Source: Candidatus Neomarinimicrobiota bacterium | GTDB taxonomy: Bacteria > Fidelibacterota > UBA2242 > B5-G15 | Assembly (NCBI GenBank): GCA_017656425.1 | Contig: JACDNV010000001.1 | Location: 62,001 to 126,000 of the forward strand | Length of the DNA: 64,000 nucleotides | Reading direction: 5' to 3' | Part shown: one piece after another, positions 1 through 7,710 of the stretch | Numbering within the stretch: position 1 is the first letter of the stretch | Layout of the letters: every line of letters begins with the position of its first letter | The notes under the pieces: generated by a model | Seen by the model: the letters and a program-made list of their open reading frames with translations, nothing else | Told to the model about the DNA's origin: nothing | The model's database searches: none | Position numbers and translations under genes: made by a program

Positions 1-940
1 AAATTTTGTCATTACATAGCTCAATCATATATTCAGCTTTTTTTACCTTTGGGTGCTCTGGGTAATTCTTTATAAATTCCAAAAATTTTGCTTTAGCAAG
101 TGAATAATTACTGGATATATATAATTTTCTGCCTTCGTCACCAACAGTTGGTTTACCTCCCTTTAGAAAACTAACTGATAGTAATAGAGAGATTGAGTTC
201 AATTTAATCCTATCGATCGGGGAAATATTATATTTATCATTAACCTCCTTCATTTTATCAAAATTCAGTCTGAATTCAATTCCGATTGAGTTCCTGAAAC
301 CTGATTCATATTCCTGAGATGAAAGTCTACGATAACCGAAGGAAATAGATAGTAAATTTCCCGTTGTTGTCAGGTATTTTTTCCCCTCAATATTTCTATA
401 AAACGATGCCATTAAGCTAGCATAATCCAATTTTGTAAATATTATATCAACATAACTTAGCTGATATATAAAACTCTGAGTCAATTTGAAACCATATGCC
501 TCAGATTTAAAAAACATTTCATGGCCAGATACCGGGATTTTATTATGCCAGTGAGAAGGTAGACCAACCCTGCTTGGGCCTACTCCATAAAAAAAACCAA
601 CGCCAATTAATATATCGATAAAATTTTGTTTGAAAAGTCTATTTAAAATATTGTATTTAATAGGTTCAAGCTCCGCAAATATTAAAAATCTTGAATTGAA
701 ATTATTGAAGCCGGGAAATTCCGTCTCAGTAGAATCAAGTCTTAAGGAACTTCTCACAGAAGGCATAAAAAGGAATCCGGTTTTAAAATCGATTAAATTA
801 TACGTAAATGGGATACGGTATTCTATCGGACTTTTAAATATATCTGAGGCTTTAAAAAAAATATCATACTTTTCCCATGGATATATTGTTCCTATAATGG
901 AAAGTGTAATTACTGCTAATTTTAATATTGATTTATTCAT
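1..940 (-). CDS. Secreted/outer-membrane protein, partial (C-terminus off left edge)
   Basis: The minus strand is open from an ATG at 940 (alternative ATG at 949) to the left edge without a stop, about 313 codons. I translated it block by block. The first 18 residues (MNKSILKLAVITLSIIGT) look like a signal peptide. The next 230 or so residues alternate aromatic and hydrophobic stretches with polar turns, as secreted beta-rich or barrel proteins do. The last visible stretch (FLEFIKNYPEHPKVKK) resembles a TPR helix pair. It is transcribed away from the nitroreductase at 1066. I recognise no family. A plus-strand frame at 630-974 is its antisense shadow. The start is uncertain because neither ATG has a good ribosome binding site. 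Confidence 0.75.
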   Translation of the reverse strand, partial: MNKSILKLAVITLSIIGTIYPWEKYDIFFKASDIFKSPIEYRIPFTYNLIDFKTGFLFMPSVRSSLRLDSTETEFPGFNNFNSRFLIFAELEPIKYNILNRLFKQNFIDILIGVGFFYGVGPSRVGLPSHWHNKIPVSGHEMFFKSEAYGFKLTQSFIYQLSYVDIIFTKLDYASLMASFYRNIEGKKYLTTTGNLLSISFGYRRLSSQEYESGFRNSIGIEFRLNFDKMKEVNDKYNISPIDRIKLNSISLLLSVSFLKGGKPTVGDEGRKLYISSNYSLAKAKFLEFIKNYPEHPKVKKAEYMIELCNDKI

Positions 941-1065
941 TCCATACATAAAATATAAAACTGTTTTAAATTAAAAAAGGATAGAATTGATTGGAAAAAG
1001 TATCTCAATCCCTTTGAAAAACCTGAAAATTATTTTAAAATCTATGACAATTACAGGAGGTGATA

Positions 1066-1707
1066 ATGAGGTTAAATTTTTGCTCATTGCTAATTATATC
1101 CATATTTGTATCAATTGCATTTTCTAAAGCACCAGAAATCATCAAACTAAACCCACCCGATATGAAGAAAGGAAGTTTAACAATGGAAGCATTCAAATTA
1201 AGAAAATCTACAAGAGAATTTGACACAAAGGATTTAAGCCTTCAGGATCTATCAGATCTTCTCTGGGCTGCCAACGGGGTAAATCGCCCTGAAGAGAAAA
1301 AACGTACTGCACCATCTGCAATCAATGCGCAGGATATAGACATATATGTAGTCACAAAAGAAGCAGTATATCTCTATAATGCTTTTGAAAATCAATTAGA
1401 AAAGATTACTGATGGTGATTACAGGAACATTGTTGCTGGAAGACAGGAAAATATGGCTGTAGCTCCGGTGTTTCTCGTACTTGTATCCGACTTATCAAGA
1501 TTTAGGTTTGGAGATGAATCAACGAAATTAACCTGGGCAGCGATGGATGCGGGAATTGTATCCCAGAATATATCGATCTTTTGTGCATCCAGAAACCTTG
1601 CAACTGTACCAAGAGCGACAATGGACAAAGATAAACTAAGAAAAATATTGAAACTAAAAGATTCACAAAAGCTAATGCTAAATCATCCTGTGTCGTATAT
1701 GAAATAA
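1066..1707 (+). CDS. Exported nitroreductase-family protein (SagB/ThcOx-like)
   Basis: Predicted FMN-dependent nitroreductase-fold oxidoreductase. After a signal peptide of about 20 residues ending near FSKA come the family's N-terminal motif (RKSTREFD), the flavin-contacting segment (LLWAANGVNR, then TAPSAINAQ) and a C-terminal WAAMDAGIVSQNI helix like those of SagB-type nitroreductases. At about 213 aa it is the normal length for a single domain. The start is the ATG at 1066. A GTG six bases earlier lies inside the Shine-Dalgarno sequence AGGAGG (1055-1060), so it is not the start. The gene stands alone, divergent from the preceding gene and convergent with the reductase at 1806. The substrate is unknown. 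A signal peptide on this cofactor-binding fold is unusual. Confidence 0.85.
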   Translation: MRLNFCSLLIISIFVSIAFSKAPEIIKLNPPDMKKGSLTMEAFKLRKSTREFDTKDLSLQDLSDLLWAANGVNRPEEKKRTAPSAINAQDIDIYVVTKEAVYLYNAFENQLEKITDGDYRNIVAGRQENMAVAPVFLVLVSDLSRFRFGDESTKLTWAAMDAGIVSQNISIFCASRNLATVPRATMDKDKLRKILKLKDSQKLMLNHPVSYMK

Positions 1708-1805
1708 CATTAAATCTGACCCCTGATCTCTAAAACGAAGAAATTTTATTAAGCTCCTCTCTCATGCCTGAAACTTTATTGGACAAAAAATTTTGCCAGA
1801 AGCCT

Positions 1806-2546
1806 TTAGATCAAAAAGGGAATAAGAGCTTTTCTATTTTCAGGATAATTCTCAAAGTTTTCCTTATACCATTTATGACTGGACAAAGCCCTCGGTAGCA
1901 GGTTAATAACCGTCCAGAAAAAGAAGGAAAAGCCTGCCACATTCGAAACAATCAAAAACCAACCAAACCACTCCAGAATTTCACCAAAGTAGTTCGGACA
2001 CGATACATATCTGAATAAAAAACCTTGCGGGACCTTGTAGCCGTATTCTCTATATCCCCTCAACCCAATAAGTATTTTATCAGATTTGAAATGGATGTAG
2101 AAACCAACAATGAAAAGGATGACCCCCGGAATTTTATTCACAAGGACGGGCTCGTTATTGCTTGAGCAAAGCAGGTAAAAATTGAAAAATGAATTTATGA
2201 TATTAAACAATATCCCTAAACCCACAATTGCTGGAGAAACATTCCTTCTATTTTTTATCATCAGTGGAAATACAAGCGATCTGTAAAAATAGTGCGCTAT
2301 CCACAAACCTGATACTAATAAGATGTAAAAATTTATATTCTCTTTGAACACTATAATAAATAAAACAGGAATAACCAATGATGGCAACTCCATTAGAAAC
2401 CAGGCAACTCTGGAAGGTAAGCCTGCACTTCTTCTTCCCCGATAAAACTTCCCATAAGGAGCAGTATATTTGAAAAGCAGCACAAAAAAGACAACTGCCC
2501 CCAAAGCAATCCATATCCAGATCAGCTTAGTAACTAAACTATCCAT
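1806..2546 (-). CDS. Steroid 5-alpha-reductase-like membrane reductase
   Basis: Integral membrane NAD(P)H-dependent reductase of the 3-oxo-5-alpha-steroid 4-dehydrogenase (SRD5A)/DUF1295 superfamily, 246 aa, with about six hydrophobic segments. The C-terminal third carries the eukaryote-like signature: residues about 175-200 read YKVPQGFLFRYVSCPNYFGE, followed by EWFGW, NLLPRALSSHKWY and the ending NYPENRKALIPFLI. Family members reduce a carbon-carbon double bond conjugated to a ketone or in an isoprenoid. The substrate here cannot be read from sequence. The start overlaps the end of the upstream SDR gene by 8 bases, so the two are almost certainly co-translated and act in one pathway. Steroid, hopanoid or polyprenol substrates are all possible. 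Confidence 0.85.
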   Translation of the reverse strand: MDSLVTKLIWIWIALGAVVFFVLLFKYTAPYGKFYRGRRSAGLPSRVAWFLMELPSLVIPVLFIIVFKENINFYILLVSGLWIAHYFYRSLVFPLMIKNRRNVSPAIVGLGILFNIINSFFNFYLLCSSNNEPVLVNKIPGVILFIVGFYIHFKSDKILIGLRGYREYGYKVPQGFLFRYVSCPNYFGEILEWFGWFLIVSNVAGFSFFFWTVINLLPRALSSHKWYKENFENYPENRKALIPFLI

Positions 2547-3531
2547 TTAGAAACCCTTTGTCTTTGAACCATTTAAATAAATCCTCAATAGTTTTTCTTA
2601 TAGGCGTATGTTTATATCTGAGAATTTCTTTTGTTTTACTATTATCTATGCGGTTTTTCCATTTCAACGCTTTCAATGATTCTCGCGTGAAAATCAGTTC
2701 TTTCCCATTAAAAACCGAATGCCAGAATTCATTGAAAAAACCGCCAATCTCCGCAAAGGTAATTGGAAAGCAAAATCTGGGCACTTTAATATTGCTAACA
2801 TCTCCCCACAACTGAGCTAATTCTTTGACAGATAGAAATTCTCCGGAGAAGATGAACTCCTGCCCATTATAATCTCTCTCCACCAGCTTGACAGTATACT
2901 CTACAACATCCCTCACGTCAACCCAATCAAATCCCCCTTTTACCAGGGCCGGAAAGTGGCCTTTATAAAGAGAAATTAGAAACCGACCAATGAAGGATGG
3001 CCTCCAATCTGCTGGACCAATTATAGCTGTTGGATAAACAATATTCACATCAAAATCATGTCCTCTCTGAAAGTTTCTAACTATTTTTGTAGCTTCAGCC
3101 TTACTTTTGTCATAATCGGGGTAATTACCTCCCTCTATCAAACCTGTAGACTCTGTTATCACATCATAATTCTTATAATCAAAAGCGTGGATGGAGGAAA
3201 AATAGATTAATTTTTCTACGTGGGTTTTTCTTATTGCTTCGAGAAGGTTCTTGGTCCCCTCTACATTTACTTTTTTTACATATTCGCCTTTGCTTTTCGT
3301 GACAGTTATAGTAGCCGCAGTATGAATTACTATATCAACGCCCTTTAGTGCATCAACCAGACTTTTCTTATTAAGAACATCTATTCTTGCTATCTCACAA
3401 CCAATCCCATCGAGTCCAAGCATGGATTTATGCACTAAGGCTCTTACTTTAAAGCCAGATTCCAGAAGCTTAGCCACCAGATTTACTCCAACATGTCCAG
3501 ATGCCCCTGTAACGGCAACAACTACTCCCAC
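2539..3531 (-). CDS. NAD-dependent epimerase/dehydratase, extended SDR (3-beta-HSD-like)
   Basis: Soluble 330-aa extended short-chain dehydrogenase. The N-terminus has the Rossmann glycine motif TGASGHVGVN (residues 8-17). The catalytic Ser lies in YFSSIHAFDY, and Tyr/Lys in YPDYDKSKAE (YxxxK). A PTAIIGPADWRPS segment is typical of dihydroflavonol-reductase or 3-beta-hydroxysteroid dehydrogenase-like members. The start is a GTG at 3531 with a weak ribosome binding site (GCGAG). It is the first gene of a two-gene operon, and its stop lies inside the start region of the 5-alpha-reductase-like gene. The pairing suggests oxidoreduction of a hydroxyl/keto group followed by double-bond reduction on a shared lipid-like substrate. 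That role is inference; the SDR assignment is secure. Confidence 0.82.
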   Translation of the reverse strand: MGVVVAVTGASGHVGVNLVAKLLESGFKVRALVHKSMLGLDGIGCEIARIDVLNKKSLVDALKGVDIVIHTAATITVTKSKGEYVKKVNVEGTKNLLEAIRKTHVEKLIYFSSIHAFDYKNYDVITESTGLIEGGNYPDYDKSKAEATKIVRNFQRGHDFDVNIVYPTAIIGPADWRPSFIGRFLISLYKGHFPALVKGGFDWVDVRDVVEYTVKLVERDYNGQEFIFSGEFLSVKELAQLWGDVSNIKVPRFCFPITFAEIGGFFNEFWHSVFNGKELIFTRESLKALKWKNRIDNSKTKEILRYKHTPIRKTIEDLFKWFKDKGFLNG

Positions 3532-3762
3532 CTCGCAAATTTACCGAAAAACTTCAATTCTTCATACTAATTGATTTAAACAGCTGAAAGCACAGATTTA
3601 ATCAAAAGTGTTTATAACTTATTGATTGTCAGGTAATGGAAATTCCAATTCTTACTATAAAAATTTTTCAACGTAATTCTTGAAATGAAAAACAAAAAAG
3701 ACGGGGTATGGGCTTTGATCGATTTTACAACAGTCATTGAAGTGTTATTTTTATAATCACTT

Positions 3763-4542
3763 TTATTCATAAATAAAAGTATGTTTTTCATTCCCAATTG
3801 GAATTGTTATCGATAACTTGGATAAATAATTATAGTCTACTTTCACCAAAATACAACCATTTATGTAAGAATACTCCAGTAGAGTATTTGATGTAAATAA
3901 AAACTGATCAAGATATTCATATCGTGCTTCCTCCTCAAGTTCTTTGACATTACTCCACATTCTTTTGTATTTCCACGGATTATAATCAAATTTTTCGATA
4001 CTAAAAGTACCGGTAAATCCTTCCTCCAAAAGATCTTTTCTACGTGAGAATTGGCCTTTAAATTTCGATCCTAATCCAGTATTAATTTTAATATCCTCTT
4101 CTAATATTGTATTTACAAAATTTGGGTTACCGAATTCTAAGTAAAATTTATAAAGAATATTTAAAATTTTATCACATTTAATATTTTCAATACATTCATC
4201 AGTCGAAAGAATCTCAAATATTTTTTTAGATTTTAATGAATCATATCCTATGACTTTAATATTTTCTGGAAAAATATTTACCATATCGTATCCTGTGTTT
4301 ACAAAAACTACGTGTAAAATCATTTTAGAATCTATAATCTTCTTATATATAGTAAATATGACGGCACTATTTTCCATTTCTGAATATATACTTCCTTTCC
4401 CATACCTAAAAACCAAAACTTGTTCTCCGATTGCCTTTGGTTTTAAATTAAATTCTGCTTCTGAATAAGAAATTTTTGAACAATTTGATATACAAAAAAT
4501 TATAAAAATTAAAAATACTAATGCATGCCACTTCATTTTCAA
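3763..4542 (-). CDS. Putative lipoprotein of unknown function
   Basis: A 259-aa protein whose N-terminus is a hydrophobic signal followed by a possible lipobox (FCISNC), with the acceptor cysteine near residue 21. Asn at -1 is tolerated but not typical, so lipidation is probable rather than certain. The rest is soluble and beta-rich, with a KEEEARYEYLDQFLF-like helix near residue 205 and no recognisable domain. It stands alone: 231 bases separate it from the SDR start and 195 from the next gene end, and no terminator is obvious. The A+T content matches the region. No function can be assigned. A 61-aa frame at 3612-3797 overlaps its end and is not supported. Confidence 0.65.
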   Translation of the reverse strand: MKMKWHALVFLIFIIFCISNCSKISYSEAEFNLKPKAIGEQVLVFRYGKGSIYSEMENSAVIFTIYKKIIDSKMILHVVFVNTGYDMVNIFPENIKVIGYDSLKSKKIFEILSTDECIENIKCDKILNILYKFYLEFGNPNFVNTILEEDIKINTGLGSKFKGQFSRRKDLLEEGFTGTFSIEKFDYNPWKYKRMWSNVKELEEEARYEYLDQFLFTSNTLLEYSYINGCILVKVDYNYLSKLSITIPIGNEKHTFIYE

Positions 4543-4665
4543 ACCCTTTATATTGTTATATCAATATGTTGTTTAAATGTAAAAAACAATTAATAATTCT
4601 TCCAATAAGAAAATTAACACTTATGTCCACTTATAAACATACTAACTTGTTAAATGGGCAGTGAT

Positions 4666-4743
4666 GCTTAACGGCAGGCAAATAGGTGAAGTCATCAAAG
4701 TTGGTTTTGGCGAAAGAAGCGAATCGCAAACACGCTGTTATGT
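4666..4743 (-). other. attC-like site at the 3' end of the cassette gene
   Basis: On the plus strand the 78-base stretch starts GCTTAAC (exact match to the integron R-box consensus RYYYAAC) and ends GCTGTTATGT. On the minus strand it reads CATAACAGCG ... GCCGTTAAGC, where GTTAAGC matches GTTRRRY exactly. The TAA stop of the 195-aa gene lies in the TAAC box, as is common in compact gene cassettes. The inner arms pair only weakly. The minus-strand 5' half (ATAACAGCG, then a GC-rich CGCTTC) resembles the 5' half of the second site at 5355-5436. That shared half is the main argument that both are attC sites. Confidence 0.45.
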
Positions 4744-5360
4744 AAAGTCTCGTAATAAATCTTTTATATGATCTGCTATCTTCTCTTTTTCATTCTTTGA
4801 CACATGCACAAAATCTGGATGAGTCTGTCCGTTGATTACACCATCCCACTTCATGAAAAAGACCTGAGTAAAGGATCTATCAATTACTGGATCCCTATAT
4901 TTGATTGCGAATATAATATACTGGGGAGGCACATTTGTTGGTAATTGAAGACTGTCATTATACCATGGGGTAGGCGTTTTAACTGGTATCTCGTTAGCAA
5001 CAGAGAAATCAAATGTGAACTGAGGTCCGCTTTTCAGATTCTTATTTATGATGTAAATCTTTCCCAATAAATCATATGCAGGACGACCTCCAATGTTCTC
5101 CATAGTGATTTGGATGCGATACGGTGGACTTTGCGGCAGTGGTTTAATGCCAGGTTCTGCGATTGTGAAGTATGGTCGGTTAGATCCTATCTGTTCTTTC
5201 CACGCAATTCTCGCATGATAGACAGTCAATAACGCAGCTATTGCTGCAATAGCTCCCGAGATTGCTGCAACTATCGCCCAAGTTTTTTCATTACTCAGAA
5301 TTTTAACAATCTCACTATAATCCATTGGTTTTACACCTACTATATAGAGATTTCAAATAA
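4672..5360 (-). mobile_element. Integron-cassette-like unit (single gene)
   Basis: The unit runs from the recombination point (G/TTATTTG, minus strand) of the site at 5355-5436 to the recombination point (G/TTAAGC) of the site at 4666-4743. It is 689 bases with one gene, little non-coding DNA, and the gene in the orientation expected for a cassette with its own attC downstream. Both flanking sites are richer in G+C than the surroundings. No integrase gene is in the window, so this would be an isolated cassette (CALIN-like) or the edge of an array. It is inferred from the repeat structure only. Confidence 0.42.
4738..5325 (-). CDS. Membrane-anchored protein of unknown function (cassette gene)
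   Basis: A 195-aa protein with one N-terminal membrane span (about residues 17-38, Ala/Ile rich), a short basic linker (ARIAWKEQ), then a soluble domain. That domain starts with NRPYFTIAEPG and contains IQITMENIGGRPAYD, a beta-sandwich-like pattern common in hypothetical proteins of mobile regions. I recognise no catalytic motif. The ATG at 5325 has only a weak upstream TAGGTG. The stop lies in the flanking attC-like site and another attC-like site is 30 bases upstream of the start, so the gene fits a captured cassette. Its function is unknown; such membrane-anchored cassette products are sometimes defence- or envelope-related, which cannot be shown here. Confidence 0.75.
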   Translation of the reverse strand: MDYSEIVKILSNEKTWAIVAAISGAIAAIAALLTVYHARIAWKEQIGSNRPYFTIAEPGIKPLPQSPPYRIQITMENIGGRPAYDLLGKIYIINKNLKSGPQFTFDFSVANEIPVKTPTPWYNDSLQLPTNVPPQYIIFAIKYRDPVIDRSFTQVFFMKWDGVINGQTHPDFVHVSKNEKEKIADHIKDLLRDFT

Positions 5361-5436
5361 CGTTTTGCGAACATGCGAAATTTGGTTACCTCGAATTTGG
5401 GCGGAGTGAAGCGTAGCCATATGTCCGCTGTTATCG
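5355..5436 (-). other. attC-like site upstream of the cassette gene
   Basis: This 82-base imperfect inverted repeat has plus-strand left arm TAACGTTTTGCGAACAT (from 5358) and right arm ATGTCCGCTGTTA (to 5433). The arms pair as TAAC:GTTA and GCGaACAT:ATGTcCGC, with extra unpaired bases on one side, the asymmetry characteristic of folded attC sites. The terminal triplets AAC and GTT are in place. The loop carries GCGGAGTGAAGCG. It sits 10 bases after the stop of the 67-aa gene, so it would be the 3' site of a preceding cassette. Confidence 0.5.
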
Positions 5437-5446
5437 GAAGTGGTGT

Positions 5447-5650
5447 TCATCTGCCATCTGTGGTTTCAGCTACTTTATACTCTTTCAGGCTTTCCTCGTA
5501 GGATATTTCTATCTTTTCTATATTTGTTGACTGGGGCTCTACATAAATTGGTATTTCCTTTTCCTCAAACTTTTCTTTCCTTGAATTAATCATCAATCTC
5601 ATGTGGCCAAAAGGCAATATATTTACAGAGACTTTTATGTTTTCTATCAT
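5447..5650 (-). CDS. Small protein of unknown function, 67 aa
   Basis: A 67-aa acidic soluble protein with no membrane span or cysteine. It begins with a beta-hairpin-like segment (IKVSVNILPFG) and continues with a charged, mostly helical half (EISYEESLKEYKV). The start is well supported: a strong Shine-Dalgarno (AAGGAGGTG) sits 6 bases before the ATG at 5650. The gene begins 15 bases after the stop of the serine-protease-like gene and is its likely operon partner. The attC-like site at 5355-5436 follows its stop, so the pair could be the remnant of an earlier cassette, although 1.4 kb and two genes would make a large one. I recognise no family. Confidence 0.7.
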   Translation of the reverse strand: MIENIKVSVNILPFGHMRLMINSRKEKFEEKEIPIYVEPQSTNIEKIEISYEESLKEYKVAETTDGR

Positions 5651-5665
5651 GATTTCACCTCCTTT

Positions 5666-6823
5666 TTATATCTCTTCAATCCATTTACCCCCTAATGCTC
5701 TTCCTTTTATTCCTATAACTGGAGACTGTCTCTCTATTTCCTGCTGAACAATGCCTGGTATCATCTGTGATACCTGATTTAATAGTTGATTTAAAATTTG
5801 CTGTACTTGTTGAGGTATTTCCTGAATATTTACACCTGCCGGTAGCTGCAAACCCAAGTTTATGTTCATTTGTGGATTTGGTGGTATATTTCTCTCTTTA
5901 TTTAATTCAATATTTGTTTTGAAGATATGGAGCTTTTTGGCACTTTCGATAATCGCTATAGGCATATTTTCTATTTGACACTGATACTTATCCTTGAGGA
6001 TGAGCTCCGGATGTATTGGTTCTCTGAGTTTTAAGAAGTCCTCATATTTTAAATATAATTCCCACATTAGATTTTCAAGTTTTTCCTCCGGATATTCCAC
6101 AGGAAGGCCAATATCTTTTGCCTCACGCCTCCCTATTGCGTGCCCATGAGAGTAGATCTTCTCCGTTAATGTTTCTATAATCGTGGATATTTTCTCCTCA
6201 TCAAGTTTCTCTTGTCGTGAAGTTAGAAGTTTTCGAGCAACAAGTCTAATATGATGATGTTGTCTATTTACACTTCCCAATGTCAGAGGGCCTATTTGGT
6301 TGATCAGTGAATTTAATATATTTGCCACGGCGTCTTGGTCATTAATGTTTGCTCGTTCTTTTATAAATGATAAAAATGAACTGACATCTTCAACAGCAAT
6401 TTCCTGGGGTGGCACTGCAGTTTCACCTATCGTAGCCTTAACTAATGTTGGATCAATCGGACCTAATTCTGCTTTCTTCCCCATTACTATATTATCTGCA
6501 CCCATAGATAACAAAGTAGCAGCACTTTGCGCCCTGTAGGGTATCAACACGTTAAATTCATCACAGAACTCTCTTATCATACTTACAATTCTCCAAGGTA
6601 CACTGACATCTCCACCCCTACTATATAGAAAAATATCTATTCGTTTATCATTTTCATTAAATTCTAAATTTAATAAATGATCATACAATGGCCTCACGGC
6701 GTCTTCTGCAATACGTGACCCAAAAGGATGTCTGTCCCCTGTGAAATACACTATTACTTTACTTTTTCGTTTTTCTTCTATTTTCTCTATCAATTCCTTA
6801 CCGATGTGATTATTTCCTGACAT
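5666..6823 (-). CDS. SDH_sah/ClpP-like serine protease family protein
   Basis: A crotonase/ClpP-fold protein of the serine-dehydrogenase-proteinase (SDH_sah) type. Diagnostic segments are IDIFLYSRGGDVSVPWRI (oxyanion region, about residue 65), the probable nucleophile Ser in YRAQSAATLLSMGAD (about residue 100), and KKAELGPIDP just after it, which resembles SppA and NfeD peptidases. A second half (residues 200-290) is helical with a HAIGRREAKDIGLP segment seen in this family. The last 80 residues are Gln/Pro/Asn-rich. There is no signal peptide, so it is cytosolic. I prefer the ATG at 6823 over one at 6829, because GGA of the upstream GGAAGT is then about 9 bases away. It is followed closely by the 67-aa gene. 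Confidence 0.75.
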   Translation of the reverse strand: MSGNNHIGKELIEKIEEKRKSKVIVYFTGDRHPFGSRIAEDAVRPLYDHLLNLEFNENDKRIDIFLYSRGGDVSVPWRIVSMIREFCDEFNVLIPYRAQSAATLLSMGADNIVMGKKAELGPIDPTLVKATIGETAVPPQEIAVEDVSSFLSFIKERANINDQDAVANILNSLINQIGPLTLGSVNRQHHHIRLVARKLLTSRQEKLDEEKISTIIETLTEKIYSHGHAIGRREAKDIGLPVEYPEEKLENLMWELYLKYEDFLKLREPIHPELILKDKYQCQIENMPIAIIESAKKLHIFKTNIELNKERNIPPNPQMNINLGLQLPAGVNIQEIPQQVQQILNQLLNQVSQMIPGIVQQEIERQSPVIGIKGRALGGKWIEEI

Positions 6824-6829
6824 CACCAT

Positions 6830-7578
6830 ACTTCCGTAAAGTTAAATCAGTTTTAAACCTTTCTATTGCCATTTTCGATAAATCGAGTATATACGAACTT
6901 TTTACCTATACTATCATTCTTGGTAATATAACCGAACTACCTACATATACTACATTACCTATACATCTCATTTGTAAATATTAATTAAAAATTTAAAGAA
7001 GTCAAGTTCTTTTTTAGTGGGATACGGAAAAGTTCATGCACATGGTGGTACAGTAGAATTGATTAAATTAAGGGTAATGAGTGATGAAAGCATAGCTCGT
7101 GGACAGGCTATGCTCTGTGAGATTTTTGGAAAAGAAATCAAAGATAAGGATATAAAAAAATGACCTATCCCGATTAGGGCTCCTATGGATAGTATCATAA
7201 CAAATAACAAGTTAAAAGACAATCCAAAGGATCTCTGTGGGAGAAAATAATGTTTAAAAAAACCTTTCCCGAAAGGGACTCTACGAGCCGCCATATTAAC
7301 GGTTCTTAGCCGATGTCTATATTCAAAGGGGAAATTATAGTAATAGAAAAGATTCTCTTCATGTAGAGCAAATATCTTATCTCAAAAGAAATCCTTCGAA
7401 CTTAACAAAAACAATTTAGAAATTATGGGTATGCATTATGGGTATACCTAATGGATATACGCAACTAAATCGACGGGGAAAGATCTCATATTTTTGCGTG
7501 TTTTTGCAAGGTAAAATAAGCGATTTTATAGACTTAACTTTTACAAAGTTCTTTGATTTATCGACGAAAAATTTTTTG
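6830..7578. other. Long non-coding or decayed spacer
   Basis: The stretch has no convincing full gene. It contains an A+T-rich upstream part with repeated short CTACCTACATATACTAC-like words (6925-6965), a coding-looking 48-codon plus-strand frame (7017-7163, listed separately) and a minus-strand 86-codon frame (7034-7294) that overlaps it and has one hydrophobic stretch. It also has a short direct repeat (ATGGGTAT at about 7425 and 7438). The mixture of partial coding signals on both strands suggests remnants of earlier insertions next to the cassette region. Confidence 0.4.
7017..7163 (+). pseudogene. Coding-looking fragment, 48 codons
   Basis: A plus-strand frame from a GTG at 7017 (open back to about 6981) to TGA at 7161. 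It encodes a segment with a clear helical, charged character near its end (SIARGQAMLCEIFGKEIKD) and no low-complexity bias. There is no good ribosome binding site and no recognised family. It could be the 3' end of a lost gene or a genuine small protein. A minus-strand frame covers the same bases and cannot also be coding. Confidence 0.25.
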
Positions 7579-7650
7579 TGGGCCCCGCAGGATTCGAACC
7601 TGCAACCGACGGATTATGAGTCCGGCGCTCTACCGTTGAGCTAGAGGCCC
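7579..7650 (-). tRNA. tRNA with CAT anticodon (Met or Ile2)
   Basis: The cloverleaf reads on the minus strand: acceptor GGGCCTC paired with GGGGCCC, D arm GCTC...GAGC, anticodon stem CGGA/TCCG with loop CTCATAA (anticodon CAT), and T arm GCAGGTTCGAATCCTGC, with discriminator A and no encoded CCA. The anticodon CAT allows elongator Met or lysidine-modified Ile2. The GGGCC acceptor is closer to Ile2, but this is not decisive. It lies between the decayed spacer and the nucleotide-sugar genes, a usual spot for insertions, and a spurious plus-strand frame runs through it. Confidence 0.93.
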
Positions 7651-7710
7651 TCTATAAAAATCGCGTAAAATTAATCTGAATTATCTATAATTTCAATAAA
7701 AATATAATGC

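Noticed and set aside
630-974. Plus-strand 114-codon frame
   Set aside because: It runs antisense to the convincing minus-strand frame from 940 to the edge, and has no ribosome binding site or recognisable protein features.
3612-3797. Minus-strand 61-codon frame
   Set aside because: Overlaps the end of the lipoprotein gene, has no ribosome binding site and an atypical composition.
7034-7294. Minus-strand 86-codon frame with a hydrophobic stretch
   Set aside because: Overlaps a more coding-like plus-strand fragment, lacks a ribosome binding site, and its second half reads as antisense.
7438-7644. Plus-strand frame across the tRNA(CAT) gene
   Set aside because: Its C-terminal half is a translation of the antisense of the tRNA.
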